Assembly: GCA_021155145.1 (NCBI GenBank)
Contig: JAJNPX010000197.1
Span: 1-9,336, forward strand
Length of the DNA: 9,336 nucleotides
Direction: 5' to 3'
Source of the DNA: Acidisarcina sp.
GTDB taxonomy: Bacteria > Acidobacteriota > Blastocatellia > Pyrinomonadales > Pyrinomonadaceae
This document shows, one piece after another, positions 1-6,198 of this stretch (position 1 is its first letter; every line of letters begins with the position of its first letter). Below the pieces are notes generated by a model that was not told where the DNA came from, ran no database searches, and worked only from the letters and a program-made list of their open reading frames with translations. Both the position numbers and the translations under genes were made by a program.

Positions 1-432
1 TTCACGGTCTTTGCACCGACGAACGACGCCTTTGGCAAGGTCGCCGACGCGACGATCGACGAACTCTTGAACGAGCCGAACCAGATAAAGCTCAAGGCGA
101 TTCTGACCAATCACATCGTTGCCGGTAAGCTGATGGCCGCCAACCTGCCCTCGAGCCCGACAAGAACTTCCGTAGCGGGTGACGAGCTGACTTTCGGCGA
201 CACGAACGGGTTAAGAGTAAATGGAGCGACCATTCAGGCACGCAATATCGAAGCGACGAACGGCGTGATACACCAGGTCGATGCGGTCCTTATCCCAACG
301 CCAAAGAGATCGATCGCAGCCGCCGGAGCATCGGAAGCGGCAAAGACGGTTTCCGCCGCGCCCGTCACCGCACCGCTCGAAACACCGGCAGCAGCCGCGA
401 CCGAGCCGAAGAAGCCGACAACTATACTCTAG
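1..432 (+). CDS. Fasciclin (FAS1) domain protein, 3' part
   Basis: The reading frame is open from the first base, so the start and any signal peptide lie outside the window; 143 residues are visible. The sequence opens with FTVFAPTNDAF, the typical H1 motif of FAS1 domains, continues through a helix around NHIVAGKLMAANL, and ends the domain with the H2-like stretch NGVIHQVDAVLIP. FAS1 domains are extracellular or periplasmic adhesion-type modules, and bacterial single-domain forms are usually secreted or lipid-anchored. After the domain comes a tail of about 40 residues rich in Ala, Pro and Thr, with no membrane helix or sorting signal, that ends in KKPTTIL. The tail looks like a flexible secreted extension. 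A strong terminator follows the stop by about 40 bases, so this is the last gene of its transcript. The family call is secure; the biological role is unknown. Confidence 0.9.
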   Translation, partial: FTVFAPTNDAFGKVADATIDELLNEPNQIKLKAILTNHIVAGKLMAANLPSSPTRTSVAGDELTFGDTNGLRVNGATIQARNIEATNGVIHQVDAVLIPTPKRSIAAAGASEAAKTVSAAPVTAPLETPAAAATEPKKPTTIL

Positions 433-464
433 TTCGCCCTTATCGATAACGTCTTCCACACCTA

Positions 465-507
465 ATAAAGGGCCCGCGTTCCAGATTGGAGCGCGGGCCC
501 TCTTTTC
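465..507 (+). terminator. Intrinsic terminator after the fasciclin gene
   Basis: A perfect 9-bp GC-only stem (GGGCCCGCG at 470-478 pairs with CGCGGGCCC at 492-500) closes a 13-base loop and is followed by TCTTTT. The A-rich run AATAAA precedes the stem, so a weaker terminator on the minus strand is also conceivable. It sits 37 bases after the fasciclin stop codon. Confidence 0.88.
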
Positions 508-566
508 CGTAGGCCCCGAACCGCCGCCACTCGGCAGAAAAAGGTCAACTCATTGACGCGATAGTG

Positions 567-575
567 TGCTATACT
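567..575 (+). promoter_or_regulatory. Extended -10 promoter candidate
   Basis: TGCTATACT gives a TGn extension directly before TATACT, which matches TATAAT at five of six positions. No convincing -35 box lies at 16-18 bases; TTGACG at 553-558 is only 11 bases away, too close to serve. If active, it would transcribe the repeat region and possibly the DUF305 gene about 430 bases downstream. Confidence 0.35.
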
Positions 576-748
576 TGCAACGACGTGCTCTCGTCGATCC
601 AGGCCGGCGCGAGCATTGGTTCTTTGAAAATAAGAGAATCGGGCCGGCTGTGGCGGGCGAAGCAAGGAAACCGGAAATTGTCCCTCGCAAGAACTGATGT
701 TTCCAACCGGTCGCGAACGCCGTAACCGCAATTACAACAATGACTTAG

Positions 749-855
749 AGCGTCAACCTGGGGAGTTTCCAAGCTGGTTTCCAAGCGGTTTCCAAGCTGG
801 TTTCCAAGCTGGTTTCCAAACGGTTTCCAGGCAGATGCCGCGCCAGGTTGACGCT
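749..855. repeat. 13-bp inverted repeat enclosing the tandem array
   Basis: AGCGTCAACCTGG at 749-761 is the exact reverse complement of CCAGGTTGACGCT at 843-855. The two arms flank the tandem units with an 81-base interior. As RNA or single-stranded DNA this would form a long-loop hairpin. The perfect match across 13 bases, placed exactly around the array, suggests the whole 107-base block is one element. Confidence 0.8.
765..834. repeat. Six-unit 11-12 bp tandem repeat, GTTTCCAAGCTG type
   Basis: Six consecutive units start at 765, 777, 788, 800, 812 and 823. Three are identical (GTTTCCAAGCTG), two are one base shorter (GTTTCCAAGCG and GTTTCCAAACG), and the last is diverged (GTTTCCAGGCAG). 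The 11 and 12 base lengths show no codon phase, so the array is not protein-driven. A period near one helical turn would place the sites on roughly one face of the DNA. Spacers are absent, which excludes a CRISPR array. Confidence 0.85.
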
Positions 856-1009
856 GCGGCTAACCCTCTTGTTCGCTTTGGTTTGCACCCGGGAATCACG
901 GTGATCGCAGGAATTAGGCTAAGGCTACCGTTTGGTGCTGACGTGCCGTCCGGCGCATAATGTAGGTTCCCCTTCGTGCCCGCTCTCGTTGTGATCGGAG
1001 GAGAGAGCA

Positions 1010-1456
1010 ATGCAAAAATACGCCCGTTTTGGGGCAATGATCGCGGCTTCGACGGCCGTGATGTTCTGTCTGATGTACCTCAACACATACAGTTGGGATC
1101 ACGCCTTTTTCAGCGAAACGCGCACTTATATGGCGTTCTTGATGGGCGCGTCGATGGCGGTCTTGATGCTGCTTTTCATGATCGATATGTATCCGAGCCG
1201 CAAGGTGAACATCGGGATCGTCGCGGGCGGCATCGCGGTCTTTGCCGTCTCGCTTTGGCTTGTGCGGAGCCAGGAGACGGTCGAGGACGTATCGTGGATG
1301 AAGGCCATGATACCGCATCACTCGATCGCCATACTGACCAGCGAACGTGCGAACATCTCGGACCCGCGTGTAAGAAAACTCGCCGACGGGATAATCGAAA
1401 CGCAACGCCGCGAGATCGCTGAGATGGAGGCATTGATCGAGGAGTTGGACCGATAG
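1010..1456 (+). CDS. DUF305 family membrane protein
   Basis: A 148-residue protein with a good Shine-Dalgarno (GGAGGA at 997-1002, 7 bases before ATG). Three hydrophobic segments at about residues 8-24, 40-60 and 66-85 should span the membrane, and a C-terminal soluble domain follows. That domain carries the DUF305 hallmark MxxMIPHH at residues 97-104 and a long charged helix ending in EIAEMEALIEELDR. DUF305 is a small four-helix, ferritin-like fold, often found near copper or other metal-handling genes; the Met and His residues could bind metal, but its biochemical role is not established. The three-helix anchor plus short DUF305 domain is a recurring small-protein architecture. It stands alone here, with a terminator directly after it and the repeat region before it. 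Family call firm, function open. Confidence 0.88.
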   Translation: MQKYARFGAMIAASTAVMFCLMYLNTYSWDHAFFSETRTYMAFLMGASMAVLMLLFMIDMYPSRKVNIGIVAGGIAVFAVSLWLVRSQETVEDVSWMKAMIPHHSIAILTSERANISDPRVRKLADGIIETQRREIAEMEALIEELDR

Positions 1457-1477
1457 TCCGCAATGGCGCACGGGAGA

Positions 1478-1510
1478 GGCCCCGGATTTTAACTCGGGGC
1501 CGTTCTGTTT
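1478..1510 (+). terminator. Intrinsic terminator after the DUF305 gene
   Basis: GGCCCCG (1478-1484) pairs perfectly with CGGGGCC (1495-1501), extended inward by a G-T pair. A 3' tail, GTTCTGTTT, follows with only moderate T content. It begins 22 bases after the DUF305 stop codon. Confidence 0.75.
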
Positions 1511-1956
1511 GAGTGGGCGGCTATTGGTGGGTATGAATTCTACTGACCGATCAAAGGGATCGTCTCAACTATGTCAGGCGACCCGATCTTGCCGCTAATG
1601 TTAGGCGGTTTTCCGATACGAACGCCTCGACAGGGTTACCGATCCTTTTGGTTGGCGGTTTCGAAGGCATCGCCGATGTAATCGGGCTCGGACCGATCGG
1701 GCGATTTTTGCGGCTTTGGGGCGAGCGGCCTTCCGCCTCGTACCTTTCTCCGTGATCCGTGGGTGGGATCACCTCGAACTGATTTATACCGCAATGCTCG
1801 TGATCGCTCATATGTGTCTCGTTCGCCTTCGGATCGTTCCTTCAGAATGTTTTGAGTATAGCTGCGATCTCCGATCTCGTATGTACGGTTGCACACACAT
1901 CCTCGCGGGCAGCGCCGATCGGATGATTTCGGGGAACATCTTTCGAAAGCAACAGA
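1511..1956. other. Gene-poor stretch between DUF305 and the ligase operon
   Basis: About 450 bases with no recognised gene. The two transcription units converge here. A doubtful small minus-strand frame (1569-1811) and a TATACT box on the minus strand near 1856-1861 are the only coding or promoter hints. I found no clear GC-stem plus T-run terminator for the minus-strand operon ending at 1957; the palindrome CTTTCGAAAG at 1940-1949 lacks a T tail. Confidence 0.5.
1569..1811 (-). CDS. Doubtful small hypothetical ORF, possibly frameshifted
   Basis: An 80-residue frame starting MSDHEHCGINQFEVIPP. Its first 28 residues look protein-like. After about residue 28 the frame becomes basic and proline-rich, while a neighbouring frame reads a more balanced peptide that ends in DYIGDAFETANQKDR and a stop near 1636. 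This may mean a single frameshift around 1720-1730, or no gene at all. A TATACT box about 45 bases upstream on the same strand could supply a promoter, but the ribosome site (ACGAG) is weak. No family recognised. It lies 146 bases downstream of the primase gene in the same direction and could be a fifth, decayed cistron. Confidence 0.22.
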   Translation of the reverse strand: MSDHEHCGINQFEVIPPTDHGERYEAEGRSPQSRKNRPIGPSPITSAMPSKPPTKRIGNPVEAFVSENRLTLAARSGRLT

Positions 1957-3195
1957 TCACTTGATCTCGCCGGAACGCCTGCGGCGGATGAGCGAGCGGG
2001 CGGCCGCAAGAGCCTCTTTGAAGGCATCTTTGTCGGTCTGCGGGCTGCACATTACGGCGCGGTCGTCGATGAAGGCGGATGCAACGGGCTTTCCGCGGCC
2101 GATGTAAACATCGCGAAAGGGTATCTTGTAACGCTCAAGCCAATCGATGATCTTTACACGCATACGGACCGGGTCGATCATTCTGCCCGTCTCGTCGCCG
2201 AGGTCCTCGCTGCAGCGGGACGAATAGATGACGATGTCCGCGATCTTGTCGAGGGCGAGGGCGAAATCGCGGGCCCCCTTGAGCGGTTCGCCGATCAGCT
2301 CAGGGCCTTTCCAGCCGTCGTAGGAGGCGAGGACGCCGTCGAGGTCGATGCACACGCGCGGCTTGCGCTTGGCCGCTGGCTTTCTAGGTTTAGGGGCCGG
2401 TTTTGGATCGTTCTTTACCGCACGCTTCTTTACTCTTGGCAGCGGTGCAGGGCGTGCGGAGAGCATCGCCTCGATCGCTTCGCCGCCCTCGAGCCATTCC
2501 TGCCCGATCATCGGGTCGAAATTCCTTACGCGTGTGAAATGCTTTCGCGTATGATGTCGGCCCGGCAGACGCAGCGTGTAAGGCAGGTCGTCCGGCCCGA
2601 CCTGCCGCTTTGGCGGAAAGATCTCGGGCTTGCGCGGAAGGTCGAGCTGCTGCCAATCGGAGCGGACCGAATCGGCATAGTCGTAAACGTCGGCGAGCGG
2701 GTATTCGCGGTCGAGCAGCACCCATATGTGATAACCGCCCACCCCGTTGCTGTCGAAGACGAGCGGATCGAAGCCGGCGGCCCGCAGACGCGCCGCCCAG
2801 ACGAGCGCGGCGTTCAGATTGGCCTCAGCGATCTCGCCGGCATTCGCCAGCGTTTCGTCGTGTAGGTCGATATCGATCGCGAACCACTTGGCCGTCTGAT
2901 GATCGCTGATCGAATGAAGGCCGATTAGGTGCGAAACGACGCGGCCGCCAAAATGACGTTTGAGCTTGGTGATCGTCACCATATCGGTGCCCGCAGCCCG
3001 ACGTTCTTTGATAGGCAACATCACAACGCGCACCTCGCCGTTGCGAAGCGTGTATTGGCTCCACACATCGCGGCGGTTCGCGAGGTGCTCCATCGCCCAC
3101 TCGGCGAGCTGCTCGGAATAGTTTTGCCATTCCGACGCTATCCAAAGCATCCGGCGGTCGCCCGCAAATTCGATACCTATGTCGGTAGCTGCCAT
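1957..3195 (-). CDS. Primase-polymerase (AEP) fused to HAD phosphatase
   Basis: A 412-residue, two-domain protein. Residues about 75-245 form an archaeo-eukaryotic primase-type catalytic domain. It has the metal-binding pair D108 and D110 in FAIDIDLHDE, the nucleotide-binding motif SNGVGGYHIW (149-158, with His156), and a basic segment LPYTLRLPGRHHTRKH (204-219), like the primases of TOTE-type elements and the LigD polymerase superfamily. A Lys/Pro linker (about 249-279) leads to a HAD domain with all four motifs visible: DLDGVLA (D284, D286), IYSSR (S325), K369, and the acidic pair D377-D378. The likely role is nucleotide addition at a nucleic-acid end combined with phosphate removal, although the HAD substrate cannot be read from sequence. 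Residues 1-75 are unassigned. It is the last gene of the operon, 31 bases after the ligase, with GAAGGG upstream of its ATG. The domain calls are strong; the repair role is inferred. Confidence 0.85.
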   Translation of the reverse strand: MAATDIGIEFAGDRRMLWIASEWQNYSEQLAEWAMEHLANRRDVWSQYTLRNGEVRVVMLPIKERRAAGTDMVTITKLKRHFGGRVVSHLIGLHSISDHQTAKWFAIDIDLHDETLANAGEIAEANLNAALVWAARLRAAGFDPLVFDSNGVGGYHIWVLLDREYPLADVYDYADSVRSDWQQLDLPRKPEIFPPKRQVGPDDLPYTLRLPGRHHTRKHFTRVRNFDPMIGQEWLEGGEAIEAMLSARPAPLPRVKKRAVKNDPKPAPKPRKPAAKRKPRVCIDLDGVLASYDGWKGPELIGEPLKGARDFALALDKIADIVIYSSRCSEDLGDETGRMIDPVRMRVKIIDWLERYKIPFRDVYIGRGKPVASAFIDDRAVMCSPQTDKDAFKEALAAARSLIRRRRSGEIK

Positions 3196-3226
3196 CGAGG
3201 AATGCCCTTCGCTTAGACGATCGTGG

Positions 3227-4693
3227 TCAGGAGGCCTTTTCCCAGCCGCCTACAAAATATTTCTTGGCCATTTCGTCCAGGAGCCGGCGTGCGGTCTTTT
3301 CGTTATTAGAGACCTTGATGTCGCGCTCGAGCGGCACCTTGCGGTTCGGGCTGAAGTCAGTGCCGTAAACGACGTAGCCTGGAAAATCGCCGGTGTCTTC
3401 CTTGTTCGTCTTCCACAAGAGCAGCTTACGGACCATCGGCGAGCCATGCATCACCTTGGTATAGACTATGCGCTCGAGCAGTTCGCTGGGCTTAAGCTCG
3501 CCGGCACGCGCCGGTTTATCGGCATCCTGCACCGGAACGAGATCTTTTACCTGGCTGATGTTCACATCCTCGCTGTTCGCCTCTTTATCGTCACGAAAAC
3601 GTACGAATTGCGGCGAGATGACGCTGACGAGCGGCATTCGCGAAAGCGCGGAGTACCGCTTGCCGTTGAAATCCAGGACCATCTTTTTTACGGGGTCGCC
3701 TTTGGAGTTCTCAGGGATCAGGTCGAGAAAGGAGATCTCGATCACGGGTCCGGGCTCGATCATCTCGTACGCGACGTAGTCATTGTTGACGGCGACGTAC
3801 TCCGACGGAACGATGCGCTTGCGAAGGTCGGCAAAGATCTCTTTCCGATCATCCTCGGTAAAACCTCCGCCGATCCTGGCGATCTCATGAAACGTACCAT
3901 CATCACGCATCACGGCGACGAGCAGATCGTGAAGCATGCCCTTGCGGTTATCGCTGCCCTCGGAAAAGCCGATGATCGCGGCATCGAGGTTATGGCGGGA
4001 CTTTATCTTGTAATAGCCGAGCCGGTCATGCCGCAGGACGACGCCCTCAGCACCGTCGCCGATAACCCAGTTGGTGAACGCGTCCTCGATCGCTTCGTGT
4101 TTGTCGGCGACAATGTGCTCGGCGGCCCGGACCAGCTTTCCGTTCTTGAACCATTTGTCGAGATGTTTAAATACCTCGGCAACGGCCTCGACCGGCTTGC
4201 CCTCGAGCTGGGCGATGTCAAAGACGGCAAGGCCGATACGCTTGAGATCGGCAGCAGACTTTGGATTTCTCAAGAGCGAAACGATCGCCTGCACCGGATT
4301 CCGGTTTCCCATGTCGCCGGTGACGTACAGTTCCGCAGCGAGTACGCAGGACGTGACCTTTGCCTTTCTCAAAAGCTCGGCCGTTTCCTCAAAACATGGC
4401 AACCCGACGCGGACCGAGCCTCCGGGATTTACGCTGAAGATAGACGTGCCGTCGTAAACGACATAGGTAAACTCGCCGTCGTACTTTCGGATGGCGTACA
4501 CCGAGCGAACCTTCGGCAGCGACCGAATATCATGCGACGCGACGGCCCGCATCGCGGCGCTCAGGCGTCGGCGGTACTCGCGGGCCTTGCCCTGCCACGT
4601 CGGATCGGCGAGGTCCTGGGCTTTCCCGACCGCGTATTCACCTTTCTTTACCGTGAGTTTCTTTTTGTCGATGCTATCTTTCTTTTTCGCCAT
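3227..4693 (-). CDS. Divergent ATP-dependent nucleic-acid ligase
   Basis: A 488-residue member of the covalent nucleotidyltransferase ligases. The order of motifs is preserved: KYDGE (70-74) with the AMP-accepting Lys70, AAELY with Glu121, FDIAQLEG (158-165, motif IIIa), EGVVLR (216-221, motif IV) and YYKIKSR (227-233, motif V). An OB-fold region probably follows to about 360. The Arg that normally ends motif I (KxDGxR) is Phe75 here. About 130 residues at the C-terminus (from PQFVRF onward) have no family I recognise; a Lys-rich N-terminal tail precedes the catalytic domain. The expected activity is sealing nicks or breaks using ATP; DNA is the likelier substrate, but the altered motif I leaves RNA or mixed substrates possible. 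The start overlaps the end of the upstream gene by 20 bases, which implies translational coupling. There is no signal peptide, so it should be cytoplasmic. Confidence 0.88.
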   Translation of the reverse strand: MAKKKDSIDKKKLTVKKGEYAVGKAQDLADPTWQGKAREYRRRLSAAMRAVASHDIRSLPKVRSVYAIRKYDGEFTYVVYDGTSIFSVNPGGSVRVGLPCFEETAELLRKAKVTSCVLAAELYVTGDMGNRNPVQAIVSLLRNPKSAADLKRIGLAVFDIAQLEGKPVEAVAEVFKHLDKWFKNGKLVRAAEHIVADKHEAIEDAFTNWVIGDGAEGVVLRHDRLGYYKIKSRHNLDAAIIGFSEGSDNRKGMLHDLLVAVMRDDGTFHEIARIGGGFTEDDRKEIFADLRKRIVPSEYVAVNNDYVAYEMIEPGPVIEISFLDLIPENSKGDPVKKMVLDFNGKRYSALSRMPLVSVISPQFVRFRDDKEANSEDVNISQVKDLVPVQDADKPARAGELKPSELLERIVYTKVMHGSPMVRKLLLWKTNKEDTGDFPGYVVYGTDFSPNRKVPLERDIKVSNNEKTARRLLDEMAKKYFVGGWEKAS

Positions 4694-5396
4694 CGCCGTT
4701 CAGGATCTTTGGGCGCTTTAGTTCCATATTCGATAGATGAAGTATCAGACAGTAGGTGTCCTTTTTGGTCCGGCCCTCGAGAAACGCATTATAGGAACGC
4801 CCGCCGCGATTCATTACGATCGGTTGATCGCCTTTTTCTCCGCCGCGGACGAGTAGCAGCGATCCGCGTTTCTCAAGGTCTTTTGCCATCTCATAAAGAA
4901 AGTCGAAGGTAAGACCATTGATATGAACCAATTGCTTCTTGCCGGTAAAAACAAAGCGGTGGATCGCGTCTTCTTTCTTGATGTACTTTCCGGTCCATTT
5001 CAGCGGCTCGTCCGTATTGATATTCTGCAGTTCCTTTCGTCGTGGACGACGGTCACGCAGTGTCCCGTCCGGGTCCTTGATCACCTCAAATTCGTCCACA
5101 ACATGAACGATCCCGCCCGGCGAAACATATACACGCGAGGTCTCAGCCAGGAACTTGCCAAAAAGTTCGATGTCGATCTCCGGGTCTTCCTTGATCAAGG
5201 CCTTAGCGACCGAATCGAGTTTTTTTCGGCGCTTCATCAGTTGCGGAAGATCATGATCGATGTCGCTTTTCAGGATTTTTCGTGTCGTTATCGGGTCGCC
5301 GTTCTTGTCCCGATAATAGACCTCACGTTCCGGCATGAGGCCCTCCATCGCCACGACCGCGTCCCTGTTCTTTGCATTGCTGATGTTGATCGGCAT
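4674..5396 (-). CDS. Uncharacterised protein in ligase-primase operon
   Basis: A 240-residue soluble protein that I cannot assign to a named family. The N-terminal part holds PEREVYYRDKNGDP (22-35) and a charged helical stretch with RRKK (around 56-59). The middle has a beta-rich segment, SRVYVSPGGIVHVVDEFEVI. The C-terminal part (about 155-228) reads like a compact domain: HINGLTFDFLYEMAKDL, then SLLLVRGG, NRGGRSYNAFLEGR and YCLILHLSNMELK. The C-terminus is basic and polar. There are no cysteine clusters, Walker motif or nuclease signature. ATG lies 15 bases after the preceding stop, with AGG upstream, and the 3' end overlaps the ligase start by 20 bases, so it is made together with the ligase. 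A role as ligase partner or nucleic-acid-binding subunit is inferred from position only. Confidence 0.82.
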   Translation of the reverse strand: MPINISNAKNRDAVVAMEGLMPEREVYYRDKNGDPITTRKILKSDIDHDLPQLMKRRKKLDSVAKALIKEDPEIDIELFGKFLAETSRVYVSPGGIVHVVDEFEVIKDPDGTLRDRRPRRKELQNINTDEPLKWTGKYIKKEDAIHRFVFTGKKQLVHINGLTFDFLYEMAKDLEKRGSLLLVRGGEKGDQPIVMNRGGRSYNAFLEGRTKKDTYCLILHLSNMELKRPKILNGDGEKER

Positions 5397-5411
5397 ATTG
5401 GCCTGATTTCA

Positions 5412-6020
5412 CTAAAGAAGATCGAAACTGATGTCGTCGGCCGAGATCTCCTGCTCCTCGACCTGATCGAGCTTAGCGGCCTGATTCAAGCCGACAAAAC
5501 CGATCTCCGCTCGCTTTCCGACGATCATGAATGCGTCTTTGCCCTGGCCGACGACGAATGCATCGTCGTATTCAAGCCCGCCGCGATAACTAAATGGGAA
5601 CGTATAGATCAGCCCGGCAGAAAGATGATCTGTAAGAAGATCGAGCGGCCGCTCACCCGGGGATAAATAATAAACAGACTTAACGATCAGATCGAGATAA
5701 TCGTCGATCTTACTCTTGTGAAGGATGTTCGGACCGTCAAAGGAAGACGGAACTCGCTTGATCACTTCACCGTTCTCGTTGACGGGGACCAGGTCGGCCC
5801 GGTCGATAGAGTTGCCTTTCGCATCGACGGTGGCGAGCGCGGTGCCGCCCTTGTCGATAAGGGTCATACCGTCGGCGTCGAGCACCTTTATCTCCGCGGG
5901 CCTGCCCTTTTCGTCGAACGCCTCGATCTCGACCGAGCCGTAAAGCTTTTCACGGTCGACCTTTATGATCTCGACCGGAAACTCTTCGCCATCCAATGAA
6001 AGTGTCAGTATCCTAGCCAT
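5412..6020 (-). CDS. Uncharacterised protein, first gene of ligase operon
   Basis: A 202-residue soluble, strand-rich protein that I do not recognise by name. Residues 1-98 contain repeated short strand-turn units (LDGEEFPVEII, KLYGSVEIEAFDEKG, VLDADGMTLIDKGG, ALATVDAKGN) and end in the conspicuous VPSSFDGPN. Residues 105-120 (IDDYLDLIVKSVYYLS) start a second part that continues through FPFSYRGGLEYDDAFVVGQG and AFMIVGKRAEIGFVGL. The tail is acidic (EEQEISADDISFDLL), a type often used for protein contacts. It leads the four-gene operon, and the next ATG follows its stop by 15 bases. The ribosome site before its own ATG is poor. A faint likeness to the strand order of bacterial Ku was considered but is not good enough for a call. 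Confidence 0.82.
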   Translation of the reverse strand: MARILTLSLDGEEFPVEIIKVDREKLYGSVEIEAFDEKGRPAEIKVLDADGMTLIDKGGTALATVDAKGNSIDRADLVPVNENGEVIKRVPSSFDGPNILHKSKIDDYLDLIVKSVYYLSPGERPLDLLTDHLSAGLIYTFPFSYRGGLEYDDAFVVGQGKDAFMIVGKRAEIGFVGLNQAAKLDQVEEQEISADDISFDLL

Positions 6021-6198
6021 CTGGACAGAACTCTATATTTGAATCAGACCCCGAACTGTGATGATTGCAAAACCGAACGGTTCCGACAAATCTGCGGCCT
6101 TGGCCGGACGATCAATAGGGGAAATGCGGCTCGATCCTCCGCCGTTGAACGATATAAAGATATTGAGAAAAAACGTCGGCTGACATGTACCGGGATGC

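Larger units (their letters stand above)
511..1009. other. Non-coding stretch with promoter-like and repeat structure
   Basis: About 500 bases without a credible gene. It contains an extended -10 sequence near 567, small hairpin candidates (CGACG at 581-585 with CGTCG at 592-596; GGAAAC at 665-670 with GTTTCC at 698-703), the tandem-repeat block at 765-834 inside a long inverted repeat, and a pair of degenerate direct repeats at 853-865 and 918-930 (9 of 13 positions match). A further small palindrome, ATCAC/GTGAT, lies at 895-905. Open frames here encode only repeat-derived peptides of low complexity. The organisation looks like a dispersed intergenic repeat element rather than decayed coding sequence. 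Confidence 0.6.

Noticed and set aside
553..575. TTGACG and TATACT as a standard -35/-10 promoter pair
   Set aside because: They are separated by only 11 bases, too short for a sigma-70-type promoter; only the extended -10 reading was kept.
765..834. CRISPR array
   Set aside because: Units are 11-12 bases, directly adjoining and without spacers; no cas gene is present.
697..960. Open frames encoding repeats such as GFQAGFQAGFQ, and WKPAWKPAWKP on the other strand
   Set aside because: The peptides only translate the tandem DNA repeat, whose 11- and 12-base units do not keep codon phase.
914..1471. A 185-residue minus-strand open frame over the DUF305 gene
   Set aside because: Arg- and His-rich composition typical of a shadow frame; the opposite strand has a good ribosome site, membrane helices and the MIPHH motif.
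1940..1949. Palindrome CTTTCGAAAG as the operon terminator
   Set aside because: The stem is short and AT-rich at its ends, and no T run follows on the minus strand.
3179..4912. A 577-residue plus-strand open frame antisense to the ligase gene
   Set aside because: It mirrors the ligase frame over nearly its whole length, has no recognisable motif, and results from the low stop frequency opposite a GC-rich gene. The minus strand carries ordered ligase motifs.
4923..5666. A 247-residue plus-strand open frame antisense to the two unknown operon genes
   Set aside because: It spans the junction of two well-spaced minus-strand genes with overlapping or coupled starts, and shows no motif, signal or ribosome site of its own.
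5412..6020. Calling the 202-aa protein a Ku homologue
   Set aside because: Only a loose likeness in strand order around residues 66-120 was seen by eye; no diagnostic Ku residues could be aligned with confidence and the length is shorter than usual.
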